64,000 nt of DNA from Cercis canadensis (GCA_003255065.1 QAOA01003602.1:1-64000), one strand, 5' to 3'. Numbered from the stretch's first letter, positions 1-12,737 are shown. The notes: generated from the sequence alone by a model not told the origin. Translations and numbers: made by a program.

Positions 1-195
1 ATTTCTGACTTGGATATTTTTTTGTTTTCCCTGTATCTGTGACGGGAAAGTTGCCTGGTGAGTCACTACATCTGGACAGGGATACTGTTTCGGTTCATCC
101 CTATTACTGACTCAAATATTTTTCTTGTGGATCTTTGTTTCTGGGACGGGAAAGTTTCCTGGTGAGTCACTATATTTGGACCGGCCCACTGTGTC

Positions 196-196
196 N
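196..196. other. Single-N join
   Basis: The N sits where the related monomer near 40620 reads GTGTCGGTTCATCCCTGC. About six bases are replaced by one N, so the monomer here is about 5 bp short. This is best read as a contig join or unresolved base call. Confidence 0.7.
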
Positions 197-2021
197 TCCC
201 TGCTTCTGACTAGGTTCTTTTTCTTGTGTTTCGCTGTATCTGGGACGAGATAGTTTCCTGGTGAGTCACTATATTTGGTCCAAGACTGTGTTTCGGTTTA
301 TCCCTTTTACTGACTCAGATATTTTTCTAGTCAATCACTGTTTCTGGGACGGGACAGTTTCCTGGTGAGTCACTATATATCATCCCTGTTACTGACTCAG
401 ATATTTTTTTGGTGAATCACTGTTTCTGAGACGGGACAGTTTCCTGCTGAGTCACTATATCTGGTCTGAGACCTTATTTCGGTTCATCCCTGTTTCTGAC
501 TCGGATATTTTTCTTCTTTTTCCCTGTATCTGTGACGTGACAGTTTCCTGGTGAGTCACTATATATGGATTGGGACCCTGTTTCAGTTCATCCCTGTTAC
601 TGACTCATATATTTATCTGGTGAATCACTGTTTCTGGGACGGGAAAGTTTCCTGGTGAGTCACTATATCTGGACCGGGACACTATGTCGGTTCGTCCCAA
701 TTTCTGGCTCGAATATTTTTCTCGTGTATCTATGTATCTGGGACTAGACAATTTATTGGTGAGTCACTATATCTGGACCGGGACCCTGTTTCGGTTCATC
801 CCTGTTTCTGACTCGATTATTTTTCCTGTGTTTCCCGGTAACTGTGACGGGACAATTTCCTGGTGTGTCGCTACATCTGGTCCAGGACACTGTTTCGGTT
901 GAACCCTGTTTCTGACTCAGATATTTTTCTCATGTTTCCCATTAATTGGGATTGGACAGTTTCCTGTAGAGTCACTATATTTGGTCTGATAGCCTGTTTC
1001 GGTTCATCCCTGTTTCTGACTCGGATATTTTTCTTGTTTTTCCCTATATCTGTGACGGGACAGTTTCCTGGTGAGTCACTACATCTGGTCCAGGAACTTG
1101 TTTCAGTTCATCCCTATTTTTGACTGGTATATTTTTCTTATTTTTCCCTGTATCTGTGACGGGCAGTTTCCTGGTGAGTTACTATATCTAGATTGGGACC
1201 CCGTTTCGGTTCATCCCTGTTACTGACTCAGATATTTTTCTGGTGAATCACTGTTTCCAGGACGAGACAGTTTCCTGGTGAGTCACTATATCTGGTCTGA
1301 GACCCTGTTTCGGTTCATCCCTTTTTATGACTCGGATATTTTTCTTCTTTTTCCCTGTATCTGTGACGGGACAGTTTCCTGGTGAGTCACTACATCTGGT
1401 CCAGGACCTTGTTTCGGTTCATCCCTCTTTCTGACTCGGATATTTTTCTCGTGTTACCCTGTATCAGGGACTGGACATTTTCCTAGTGAGTCACTATATC
1501 TGGACCGGGACCCTGTTTTGGTTCATCCCTGTTACTGACTAAAATATTTTTCTTGTGGATCTCTGTTTCTAGGACGGGACAGTTTCCTGGTGAATCACTA
1601 TATCTGATCTGAGACCCTGTTTCGGTTTATCCCTATTTCTGACTCGGATATTTTTATTATTTTTCCCTGTATCTGTGACGGGACAGTTTCCTGGTGAGTC
1701 ACTACATCTGGTCCAGGACCTTGTTTAGGTTCATCCCTTTTTCTGACTCGGATATTTTTCTCGTGTTTCCCTGTATCTGAGATTGGACACTTTTCTAGTG
1801 AGTCACTATATCTGGACCGGGACCCTGTTTTGGTTCTTCCCTGTGACTGACTCAGATATTTTTCTGGTGAATCACTATTTCTGGGACGGGACTGTTTCCT
1901 GTTGAGTCACTATATCTGGTCTGAGAACCTGTTTCGGTTCATCCCTTTTTCTAACTCGGATATTTTTCTTGTTTTTCCCTGTATCTGTGACGGGATAGCT
2001 TCCTGTTGAGTCACTACATCT

Positions 2022-2066
2022 TGATGCGTTCACGTACCCGAAGGATCGAAACGGAGTGTCTGGAAC
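2022..2066. other. Non-satellite 45-bp patch inside a monomer
   Basis: After a normal GAGTCACTACATCT the sequence changes to about 45 bases that match no part of the monomer. It includes GATGCGTTCACGTACCCG and AAGGATCGAAACGGAGTG. The satellite then restarts at TGGTGAGTCACTAC. The two flanking GAGTCACTAC motifs are 63 bp apart instead of 104, so about 86 bp of satellite was replaced rather than simply interrupted. The patch has more CpG and fewer T than the array. No terminal repeats or target duplication are visible. It may be filler DNA captured during break repair; its source was not recognised. Confidence 0.8.
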
Positions 2067-2766
2067 TGGTGAGTCACTACATCTGGTCCAGGACCCTGTT
2101 TTGGTTCATCCTTGTTTCTAACTCAGATATTTTTCTCGTGTTTCCCTGTATCTAGGATTGGACAGTTTCCTGGTGAGTCACTATATTTGGTCTGATACGT
2201 TGTTTAGGTTCATCCCTGCTTCTGACTCGGTTATTTTTCTTGTGTTTCGCTGTATCTGAGATGGGATAGTGTCCTGGTGAGTAACTATATCTGGTCCGAG
2301 ACCCTGTTTCAGTTCATCCCTATTACTGACTCAGATTTTTTTCTGGTGAATCACTGTTTCTGGGACAGGACAGTTTCCTGTTGAGTCAATATCTCTGGTC
2401 TGAGACCCTGTTTCGGTTCATCCCTTTTTCTGACTTGGATATTTTTCTTGTTTTTCCCTGTATCTGTGACGGGACAGTTTCCTGGTGAGTCGCTATATCT
2501 GGATTGGGACCCTGTTTCGGTTCATCCCTGTTACTGACTCAGATATTTTTCTGGTGAATCACTGTTTCTGGGACGGGACAGTTTCCTGGTGAGTCACTAT
2601 ATCTGGTCTGAGTCCATGTTTCGGTTCATCCCTGTTTCTGACTCGGATATTTCTCTTCTTTTTCCCTGTATCTGTGACGGGACAGCTTCCTGGTGAGTCA
2701 CTACACTGTTACTGACTCAAATATTTTTTTCGTGGATCTCTGTTTCTGGGAGGGGACAGTTTCCTG

Positions 2767-3270
2767 TCAGTCACTATATCTGGTCTGAGACCCTGTTTCG
2801 GTTTATCTCTGTTTCTGACTTGGTTATTTTTCTTGTATTTCCCTTTATCTAGGACTGGAATGTTTCCTGGTGAGTCACTATGTTTTTCTTGTTTCGGTTC
2901 ATCCCTATTACTGACTCCGATATTTTTCTTGCGGATCACTGTTTCTGGGACGGGACAGTTTCCTCGTGAGTCACTATCTCTGGTCTGAGACCCTATTTCG
3001 ATTCATCCCTGTTTCTGACTCAAATAGTTTTCTTGTGTTTCTCTGTATCTAGGATTGGTCAGTTTCCTGGTGAGTCACTATATTTAGTCTGATACCCTCA
3101 ATGCTTTTGACTGGGTTCTTTTTCTTGTGCTTCGCTGTATCTGGGACGGGATAGTTTGCTGGTGAGTCACAATATCTGGTCCAGGACCCTGTGTCGTTTC
3201 ATCCCTGTTACTGACTCAAATATTTTTCTCGTGGATCTCTGTTTCTGGGACGGGACAGTTTCCTAGTGTG
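2767..3270 (+). repeat. Satellite segment duplicated in permuted order (copy 1)
   Basis: Two blocks occur here in the order X then Y. Block X contains a TGGAATGTTTCCTGG monomer followed by a truncated monomer reading ACTATGTTTTTCTTGTTTCG. Block Y contains a truncated monomer reading GATACCCTCAATGCTTTTGA. The same blocks recur in copy 2 in the order Y then X. The shared truncations are rare, so common descent is secure. Confidence 0.75.
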
Positions 3271-3956
3271 TCACTACATCTGGTCCAGGACCCTGTTTCG
3301 GTTCATCCGTATTTTTGACTCGGATATTTTTCTCGTGTTTCCCTGTATCTGGGTCTGGACAATTTCCTAGTGAGTCACTATATCTGGACCGGGACCTTAT
3401 TTCGGTTCATCTCTGTTTCTGACTCAGATATTTTTCTCGTGTTTCCTTGTATCTGGGATTGGACAGTTTCCTGGTGAGTCATTATTTTTGGTCTGATGCC
3501 CTGTTTCGATTCATCGCTATTTCTGACTCGGTTATTTTTCTTGTGTTTCCCTGTGTCAGGGACGGGACAGTTTCCTGGTGAGTCACTACATCTGGTCCAG
3601 GACCTTATTTCTGTTCATCCTTATTACTGACTCAGATATTTTTCTTGTGGATCACTGTTTCTGGGACGGGACAGTTTCCTGGTGAGTCACTATATCTGGT
3701 CTGAGACCCTGTTTCGGTACACCGCTGTTTTGACTCGGATATTTTTCTTGTTTTTCCCTGTATATGTGACGGGACAATCCTGGTGAGTCACTTTATCTGG
3801 TCTGAGACCCTGTTTCGGTACATCGTTGTTTTTGACTCGGATATTTTTCTTGTTTTTCCCTGTATATGTGACAGGACAATTTCCTGGTGAGTCGCTATAT
3901 CTGGATTGGGACCCTGTTTCGGTTCATCCCTGTTACTGACTCAGATATTTTTCTTG

Positions 3957-4460
3957 TGGATCACTGTTTCTGGGACGGGACAGTTTCCTCGTGAGTCACT
4001 ATCTCTGGTCTGAGACCCTATTTCGATTCATCCCTGTTTCTGACTCAGATAGTTTTCTTGTGTTTCTCTGTATCTAGGATTGGACAGTTTCCTGGTGAGT
4101 CACTATATTTAGTCTGATACCCTCAATGCTTTTGACTCGGTTCTTTTTCTTGTGTTTCGCTGTATCTGGGACGGGATAGTTTGCTGGTGAGTCACAATAT
4201 CTGGTCCAGGACCCTGTGTCGGTTCATCCCTGTTACTGACTCAAATATTTTTCTCGTGGATCTCTGTTTCTGGGACGGGACAGTTTCCTGGTGAGTCACT
4301 ATATCTGGTTTGAGACCCTGTTTCGGTTTATCCCTGTTTCTGACTTGGTTATTTTTCTTGTATTTCCCTTTATCTAGGACTGGAATGTTTCTTGGTGAGT
4401 CACTATGTTTTTCTTGTTTCGGTTCATCCCTATTACTGACTCAGATATTTTTCTTGCGGA
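3957..4460 (+). repeat. Satellite segment duplicated in permuted order (copy 2)
   Basis: Block Y lies 1025 bp downstream of its first copy and block X lies 1525 bp downstream of its first copy, so the order is reversed relative to copy 1. The GATACCCTCAATGCTTTTGA truncation (near 4131) and the ACTATGTTTTTCTTGTTTCG truncation (near 4402) are both present. A circular permutation of this kind is expected from unequal exchange in a tandem array. Confidence 0.75.
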
Positions 4461-4812
4461 TCACTGTTTCTGGGACGAGACAGTTTCCTGGTGAGTCACT
4501 ATATCTTGACCGGAACACTGTTTCGATTCATCCCTGTTTCTGACTCGGTTATTTTTCTTGTGTTTCCCTGTGTCAGGAACGGGACAGTTTCCTGGTGAGT
4601 CACTACGTCTGGTCTAGACCCTGTTTCGGTTCATCCCTGTTACTGACTCAGATATTTTTCTGGTGAATCACTGTTTCTGGGACGGGACAGTTTCCTGGTG
4701 AGTCACTATATCTGGTCTGAGACCTTGTTTCGGTTCTTCCCTGTTTATGACTCGGATATTTTTCTTCTTTTTTCCCTGTATCTGTGACAGGACAGTTTCC
4801 TGGTGAGTCACT

Positions 4813-6155
4813 ACAGATCACTGTTTCTGGGACGTGACAGTTTCCTGGTTAGTCACTATATATGGACCGGGACACTGTTTCGGTTCATCCATTTTTCTGA
4901 CTCGGATATTTTTCTCGTGTTTCCCTGTATCTGGGACTGGACAGTTTCCTGGTGTGTCACTATATCTGGACCGGGACCCTGTTTCGGTTCATCCCTATTA
5001 TTGACTCAGATATTCTTCTTGTGGATCACTGTTTCTGGGACGGGACAGTTTCCTGGTGAGTCACTATATCTGGTCTGAGACCCTATTTCGATTTATCCCT
5101 TTTTCTGACTTAGATATTTTTCTCGTTTTTCCCTTTATCTGTGACGGGACAGTTTCCGGGTGTGTCACTACATCTGGTCCAGGACCCTGTTTCGGTTCAT
5201 CCCTATTTTTGACTCGGATATTTTTCTCGTGTTTCCCGATTTCTGTGACGGGACAGTTTCCGGGTCGGTCGCCACATCTGGTCCAGGACACTGTATCGGT
5301 TGATCCCTGTTTCTGACTCAGATATTTTTCTTGTCTTTCCCTTTATCTAGGACTGGAATGTTTCCTGGTGAGTGACTATATCTGGACTAGCACCCTGTTT
5401 CGATTCATCCCTGTGTCTGACTTGGATATTTTTCTCGTGTTTTCCTGTATCTAGGTCTAGATAGTTTCATGGTGAATCACTATATCTGGACCTGGACCCT
5501 GTTTCGGTTCATCCCTGTTACTGACTCAGATATTCTTCTTGTGGATCACTGTTTCTGGGACGGGACAATTTCCTTGTGAGTCACTCTATCTGGACCAGGA
5601 CACTATGTCGGTTCATCCCTGTTTCTGACTCAGATATTTTTCTTGCGGATCACTGTTTCTGGGACGGGACAGTTTCCTGGTGAGTCACTATATCTGGATC
5701 GGGACACTGTTACGGTTCATCCCTGTTTTTGACTCGGATATTTTTCTCGTGTTTCCCTGTATCTGGGACTGGACAGTTTCCTGGTGAGTCACTATATCTG
5801 GACCGGGACCCTATTTAGGTTCATCCCTGTTACTGACTCAGATATTCTTCTTGTGGATCACTGTTCCTGGGACGGGACAGTTTCCTGGTGAGTCACTATA
5901 TCTGGTTTGAGACCCTATTTCGATTCATCCCTTTTTCTGACTCAGATATTTTTCTCGTTTTTCCCTTTATCTGTGACGGGACAGTTTCCTGGTGTGTCAC
6001 TACATCTGGTCTAGGACCCTGTTTCGGTTCATCCCTATTTTTGACTCGGATATTTTTTTCGTGTTTCCCTGTATCTGGGTCTGGACAATTTCCTTGTGAG
6101 TCAATATATCTGGACCGGGACCCTATTTCGGTTCATCTCTGCTTCTGACTCAGAT
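4813..6155 (+). repeat. ~1.34-kb satellite block, copy 1
   Basis: This block matches 11389-12737 at a constant offset of 6574 bp. Shared rare marks include CGGGTCGGTCGCCACATC (at 5261), a CTTAGATATTTTTCTCG monomer, and AGATATTCTTCTTGTGGATC monomers. Both copies begin at the GATCACTGTTTC fusion and diverge just after 6150. The spacing inside is close to whole multiples of 104 bp. Confidence 0.85.
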
Positions 6156-7584
6156 ATTTTTCACTTGTTTCCCTGTATCTGGGATTGGACAATTTCCTGG
6201 TGAGTCACTATATTTGGTCTGACACCCTGTTTCGGTTCATCCCTTTTTCTGACTAGGTTATTTTTCTTGATTTTTCCCTGTATCTGTGATGGGACAGTTT
6301 CCTGGTGAATTACTATTTCTGGACCGGGACCCTGTTTCGTTTCATCCCTGTTTCTGACTCGGTTATTTTTCTTGTGTTTCCCGATAACTGTGACGGGACA
6401 GTTTCCTGGTGAGTCGCTACATCTGGTCCAGGACACTGTTTCGGTTGATCCCTGTTTCTGACTCGGTTATTTTTCTTGTGTTTCCCTTAATCTAGGACTG
6501 GAATGTTTCCTGGTGAGTCACTATATCTGGACCGGGACCCTGTTTCGATTCATCCCTGTGTCTGACTTGGATATTTTTCTCGTGTTTTCCTGTATCTGGG
6601 TCTAGATAGTTTCCTGGTGAGTCACTACATCTAGTCCAAGACCCTGTTTCGGTTCATCCCTGTTACTGACTCAGATATTTTTCTCGTGGATCACTGTTTC
6701 TGGGAGGGGACAGTTTCCTGGTGAGTCACTATATTTGGTCTGAAACCCTGTTTCGGTTCATCCCTGTTTCTGTCTCGGTTATTTTTCTTGTGTTTCGCTG
6801 TATCAAGGACGAGACAGTTTCCTGGTGAGTCACTACATCTGGTCCAGGACCTTGTTTCGGTTCATCCCTATTACTGAATCAGATATTTTTCTGGTGAATC
6901 ACTGTTTCTGGGACGGGACAGTTTCCTGGTGAGTCACTATATCTGGTCTGAGACCCTGTTTCAGTTCATCCCTATTTCTTATTTTTCCCTGTATCTGCGA
7001 CGGGACAGTTTCCTGATTAATCACTATATCCGGACCGGGACCCTGTTTCGGCTCATCTCGGTTACTGACTCAAATATTTTTCTTGTGGATCTCTGTTTCT
7101 AGGACAGGACAATTTTCTAGTGAGTCACTATATCTGGACCTGGACACTGTTTCGGTTCATCCCTATTTTTGATGCGAATATTTTTCTCGTGTTTCCCTAT
7201 ATCTGGGAATGGAAAATTTCCTAGAGAGTCACTATATCAGGACCGGGACCCTATTTCGTTTCATACATGTTTTTGAGTCAGATAATTTTCTTGATTTTCC
7301 CTGTATCTGGGATTGGACAGTTTCCTGGTGAGTAACTATATTTGGTCTGAGACCTTGTTTCGGTTCATCCCTGTTTCTGACTTTGTTATTTTTCTTGTGT
7401 TTCCCTGTATCAGGGACGAGACAGTTTCCTGGTGAGACACTACATCTGGTCCAGGACCCTGTTTCGGTTCATCCTTGTTTCTGACTCAGATATTTTTTTC
7501 GTGTTTCCCTGTATCTGGGATTGGACAGTTTCCTGGTGAGTCACTATATTTGGTCTGAGACCCTGTTTTGGATCATCCCTGTTT

Positions 7585-7731
7585 CTGACTCGGTTATATT
7601 TCTTGTGTTTCCCTGTATCAGGGACGGGACAGTTTCCTGGTGAGTCACTAAATCTGGTCCACGACCTTGTTTCGGTTCATCCCTATTACTGACTCAAATA
7701 TTTTTCTGGTGAATCATTGTTTCTGGGACGG
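7585..7731. repeat. 147-bp duplicated contig end, left side
   Basis: These 147 bases are repeated immediately after the N at 7732 with one difference (GTGTTT against GTGCTT). With the 148 extra bases (147 plus N) removed, the distance between the GATGCGAATA motifs at 7174 and 8154 becomes 832 bp, exactly eight monomers. This is an unmerged overlap between contigs, not biology. Confidence 0.9.
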
Positions 7732-7732
7732 N

Positions 7733-7879
7733 CTGACTCGGTTATATTTCTTGTGCTTCCCTGTATCAGGGACGGGACAGTTTCCTGGTGAGTCACTAAA
7801 TCTGGTCCACGACCTTGTTTCGGTTCATCCCTATTACTGACTCAAATATTTTTCTGGTGAATCATTGTTTCTGGGACGG
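7733..7879. repeat. 147-bp duplicated contig end, right side
   Basis: The second copy of the overlap described for 7585-7731. The equivalent region of the paralogous block at 12850-14340 has this segment only once. Confidence 0.9.
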
Positions 7880-9024
7880 GACAGTTTCCTGGTGAATCAC
7901 TATATCTGGTCGGAGACCCTGTTTCGGTTCATCCCTATTTCTGACTCGGATATTTTTCTTGTTTTTCCCTGTATCTGCGACGGGACAGTTTCCTGTTGAG
8001 TCACTATATGTGGACCGGGACCCTGTTTCTGCTCATCCCGGTTACTGACTCAAATATATTTCTTGTGGATCTCTGTTTCTCGGACATGACAGTTTTCTAG
8101 TGAGTCACTATATCTGGACCGGGACACTGTTTCGGTTCATCCCTGTTTCTGATGCGAATATTTTTCTCGTGTTTCCCTATATCTGGGACTGGACAATTTC
8201 CTGGAGAGTCACAATATCTGGACCGGGACCCTGTTTCGTTTCATCCCTGTTTTTGAGTCAGATATTTTTCTTGTTTTTCCTGTATCTGTGACGGGACAGC
8301 TTCCTGGTGAGTCACTATATCTGGATTGGGACCCTGTTTCGGTTCTTCCCTGTTGCTGACTCAGATATTTTTCTGGTGAATCACTGTTTCTGGGACGGGA
8401 CAGTTTCCTGGTGAGTCACTATATCTGGTCTGAGACATATTTTTGGTTCATCCTTGTTTCTGACTCGGATATTTTTCTTGTTTTTCCCTGTATCTGTGAT
8501 AGGACAGTTTCCTGGTGAGTCACTATATCTGGACCAGGACCCTGTTTCGGTTCATCCCTGTTACTGACTCAGATATTCTTCTTGTGGATCACTGTTTCTG
8601 GGATGGGACAGTTTCCTGGTGAGTCAATATATCTGGTCTGAGGCCCTATTTCGATTCATCCCTTTTTCTGACTCAGATATTTTTCTCATTTTTCCCTTTA
8701 TCTGTGACGGGACAGTTTCCTGGTTTGTCACTACATTTGGTCCAGGACCCTGTTTCGGTTCATCCCTATTTTTGACTCGGATATTTTTTTCGTGTTTCCC
8801 TGTATCTGGGTCTGGACAATTTCCTTGTGAGTCAATATATCTGGACCGGGACCCTATTTCGGTTCATCTCTGTTTCTGACTCAGATATTTTTCTCGTGTT
8901 TCCCTGTATCTGGGATTGTACCGTTTCCTGGTGAGTCACTATATTTGGTCTCATACCATGTTTCGGTTCATCCCTGTTTCTGATTCGGTTATTTTTCTAG
9001 TTTCTGGGACAGGACAGTTTTCTA

Positions 9025-11250
9025 GTGAGTCACTCTATCTGGACCAGGATACTATTTCGGTTAATACCTGTTTCTGACGCGAATATTTTTCTCATGTTTC
9101 CCTATATCTGGGACTGGACAATTTCCTGGAGAGACACTATATCTGGACAGGGACCCTGTTTCGTTTCATCCCTGTTTTTGAGTCAGATATTTTTCTTGTT
9201 TTTCCCTGTATCTGGGATTGGATAGTTTCCTGGTGAGTAACTATATTTCGTCTGAGACCCTGTTTCGGTTCATCCTTGTTTCTGACTCGGTTATTTTTCT
9301 TGTGTTTCCCTTTTTCAGGGACGGGACAGTTTCCTGGTGAGTCACTACATCTGGTCCAGGATTTTGTTTCGGTTCATCCCTCTTATTGACTCAGATATTT
9401 TTCTGGTGAATCACTGTTTCCGGGACGGGACAGTTTCCTGGTGAGTCACTATATCTGATTTGAGATCCTGTTTCGGCTCATCCCTATTTCTGAGTCGGAT
9501 ATTTTTCTTGTTTTTCCCTGTATCTGCGACGAGACAATTTCATGANCTGATGAGGTACTATATCTGGACCGGGACCCTGTGTCGGCTCATCCTGGTTACT
9601 GACTCAAATATTTTTCATGTGGATCTCCGTTTCTGGGACAGGACAGTTTTCTAGTGAGTCACTCTATCTAGACCGGGATACTATTTCGGTTAATCCCTGT
9701 TTCTGACGCGAATATTTTTCTCGTGTTTCCCTATATCTGGAACTGGACAATTTCCTGGAGAGACACTATATCTGGACCGGGACCCTGTTTCGTTTCATCC
9801 CTGTTTTTGAGTCAGATATTTTTCTTGTTTTTCCCTGTATCTGGGATTGGACAGTTTCCTGGTGAGTAACTATATTTCGTCTGAGACCCTGTTTCGGTTC
9901 ATCCTTGTTTCTGACTCGGTTATTTTTCTTGTGTTTCCCTGTATCAGGGATGGGATAGTTTCCTGGTGAGTCACTACATCTGGTCCAGGATTTTTTTTCG
10001 GTTCATCCCTATTACTGACTCAGATATTTTTCGGGTGAATCACTGTTTCCGGGACGGGACAGTTTCCTGGTGAGTCACTATATCTGGTTTGAGATCCTGT
10101 TTCGGCTCATCCCTATTTCTGACTCGGATATTTTTCTTGTTTTTCCCTGTATCTGCGACGAGACAATTTCATGATGAGTCACTATATCTGGACCGGGACC
10201 CTGTTTCGGCTCATCCCGGTTACTGACTCAAATATTTTTCTTGTGGATCTCTGTTTCTGGGACAGGACAGTTTTCTAGTGAGTCACTATATCTGGACCGG
10301 GATACTGTTTCGGTTCATCCCTGTCTCTGATGCGAATATTTTTCTCGTGTTTCCCTATATCTGGGAATGGAAAATTTCCTAGAGAGTCACTATATCAGGA
10401 CCGGGACCCTGTTTCGTTTCATACATGTTTTTGAGTCAGATAATTTTCTTGTTTTTCCCTGTATCTGGGATTGGACAGTTTCCTGGTGAGTAACTATATT
10501 TGGTCTGAGACCTTGTTTCGGTTCATCCCTGTTTCTGACTCGGTTATTTTTCTTGTGTTTCCCTGTATCAGGGACGAGACAGTTTCCTGGTGAGACACTA
10601 CATCTGGTCCAGGACCCTGTTTCGGTTCATCCTTGTTTCTGACTCAGATATTTTTTTTCGTGTTTCCCTGTATCTGGGATTGGACAGTTTCCTGGTGAGT
10701 CACTATATTTGGTCTGAGACCCTGTTTCGGTTCATCCCTGTTTCTGACTCGGTTATTTTTCTTGTGTTTCCCTGTATCAGGGACGAGACAGTTTCCTGGT
10801 GAGTCACTACATCTGTTCCAGGACCTTGTTTCGGTTCATCCCTATTACTGACTCAGATATTTTTCTGGTGAATCACTGTTTCTGGGACGGGACAGTTTCC
10901 TGGTGAGTCACTATATCTGGTCTGAGACCCTGTTTCGGTTCATCCCTATGTCCGACTAGGATATTTTTCTTATTTTTCCCTGTATCTGCGACGGGACAGT
11001 TTCCTGATGAGTCACTATATCTGGACCGGCACCCTGTTTCGGCTCATCCCTGTTACTGACTCAAATATTTTTCTTGTGGATCTCTGTTTCTGGAACAGGA
11101 CAGTTTTCTAGTGAGTCACTATATCGGGACCGGCACATTGTTTCGGTGCATCCCTGTTTCTGATGCGAATATTTTTCTCGTCTTTCCCTATATCTGGGAC
11201 TGGCAATTTCCTAGAGAGTCACTATATCTGGACCGGGACCCTGTTTCGAT
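9025..11250 (+). repeat. Six-monomer, 624-bp higher-order repeat, domain 1
   Basis: Six monomer types follow each other in fixed order. Their marks are: GATGCGAATATTTTTC with CTGGAGAG; GTTTTTGAGTCAG; TCGGTTATTTTTC with CCCTGTATCAGGG; ATTACTGACTCAG with GGTGAATCAC; ATCTGCGACGAGACAATTTC; and CTCATCCCGGTTACTGACTC with TTTTCTAGTGAG. The GCGAATAT motif falls at 9079, 9708 and 10332. The second interval is exactly 624 bp. The first is 629 bp, of which 5 bp belong to the N join at 9546. The next motif at 11165 is 833 bp on, an eight-monomer variant. Confidence 0.88.
9546..9546. other. Single-N join
   Basis: The N and about four neighbouring bases (CTGA) are surplus. The HOR interval across it is 629 bp against 624 bp for every clean six-monomer unit measured in this window. 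It is read as an imperfect contig join. Confidence 0.75.
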
Positions 11251-11388
11251 TCATCCCTGTTACTGACTCAGATATTCTTCTTGTGGATCACTGTTTCTGG
11301 GACGGGACAATTTCCTGGTGAGTCACTCTATCTGGACCAGGACACTGTGTCGGTTCATCCCTGTTTCTGACTCAGATATTTTTCTTGC

Positions 11389-12737
11389 GGATCACTGTTT
11401 CCGGGACGTGACAGTTTCCTGGTTAGTCACTATATCTGGACCGGGACACTGTTTCGGTTCATCCCTTTTTCTGACTCGGATATTTTTCTCGTGTTTCCCT
11501 GTATCTGGGACTGGACAGTTTCCTGGTGTGTCACTATATCTGGACCGGGACCCTGTTTCGGTTCATCCCTGTTATTGACTCAGATATTCTTCTTGTGGAT
11601 CACTGTTTCTGGGACGGGACAGTTTCCTGGTGAGTCACTATATCTGGTCTGAGACCCTATTTCGATTTATCCCTTTTTCTGACTTAGATATTTTTCTCGT
11701 TTTTCCCTTTATCTGTGACGGGACAGTTTCCGGGTGTGTCACTACATCTGGTCCAGGACCCTGTTTCGGTTCATCCCTATTTTTGACTCGGATATTTTTC
11801 TCGTGTTTCCCGATTTCTGTGACGGGACAGTTTCCGGGTCGGTCGCCACATCTGGTCCAGGACACTGTATCGGTTGATCCCTGTTTCTGACTCAGATATT
11901 TTTCTTGTGTTTCCCTTTATCTAGGACTGGAATGTTTCCTGGTGAGTCACTATATCTGGACTAGCACCCTGTTTCGATTCATCCCTGTGTCTGACTTGGA
12001 TATTTTTCTCGTGTTTTCCTGTATCTAGGTCTAGATAGTTTCATGGTGAATCACTATATCTGGACCTGGACCCTGTTTCGGTTCATCCCTGTTACTGACT
12101 CAGATATTCTTCTTGTGGATCACTGTTTCTGGGACGGCACAATTTCCTGGTGAGTCACTCTATCTGGACCAGGACACTATGTCGGTTCATCCCTGTTTCT
12201 GACTCAGATATTTTTCTTGCGGATCACTGTTTCTGGGACGTGACAGTTTCCTGGTGAGTCACTATATCTGGATCGGGACACTGTTTCGGTTCATCCCTGT
12301 TTTTGACTCGGATATTTTTCTCGTGTTTCCCTGTATCTGGGACTGGACAGTTTCCTGGTGAGTCACTATATCTGGACCGGGACCCTATTTAGGTTCATCC
12401 CTGTTACTGACTCAGATATTCTTCTTGTGGATCACTGTTCCTGGGACGGGACAGTTTCCTGGTGAGTCACTATATCTGGTTTGAGACCCTATTCCGATTC
12501 ATCCCTTTTTCTGACTCAGATATTTTTCTCGTTTTTCCCTTTATCTGTGACGGGACAGTTTCCTGGTGTGTCACTACATCTGGTCTAGGACCCTGTTTCG
12601 GTTCATCCCTATTTTTGACTCGGATATTTTTTTCGTGTTTCCCTGTATCTGGGTCTGGACAATTTCCTTGTGAGTCAATATATCTGGACCAGGACCCTAT
12701 TTCGGTTCATCTCTGCTTCTGACTCAGATATTTTTCT
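11389..12737 (+). repeat. ~1.34-kb satellite block, copy 2
   Basis: The block repeats 4813-6155 base for base apart from scattered changes, with CGGGTCGGTCGCCACATC at 11835. It ends in an abrupt fusion near 12738, where TTTTTCTAACCCTGTTTCGG joins two monomers out of register. After the break, 12850-14340 is again a copy of upstream sequence (6750-8350), but at offset 6098 and then 5989 bp. Confidence 0.85.

Larger units (their letters stand above)
1..4812 (+). repeat. Satellite sub-block A, mixed monomers
   Basis: Monomers of both main types are interleaved without one clear long unit. The first ~300 bases carry the ACATCTGGACAGGGATACTG and GGACCGGCCCACTGTGTC monomers that are diagnostic of the 11-monomer family at 32.5-41.6 kb, so that family also has a fragment at the left edge. 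Several monomers are truncated, near 2881, 3107 and 4131. The block ends at an abrupt fusion at 4812, where ACTACA runs straight into GATCACTG. Confidence 0.8.
6750..8350 (+). repeat. Satellite block duplicated at 12850-14340 (copy 1)
   Basis: Rare marks shared with the second copy are TGTCTCGGTTATTTTTC (6771), a monomer shortened by 17 bp reading CCCTATTTCTTATTTTTCCC (near 6980), and CATACATGTTTTTGAGTC. The copy carries an extra 148 bases around the N at 7732 that the other copy lacks. Confidence 0.8.

Noticed and set aside
5056-5316. An 86-residue open frame, identical in translation to one at 11630-11890, suggesting a repeated gene
   Set aside because: It is 2.5 satellite monomers read in three frames. 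The identity reflects the 6574-bp block duplication. There is no codon bias, promoter or known domain.
7585-7879. A biological tandem duplication of 147 bp
   Set aside because: 147 is not a multiple of the 104-bp period, a single N divides the copies, and removing 148 bases restores an exact eight-monomer interval.
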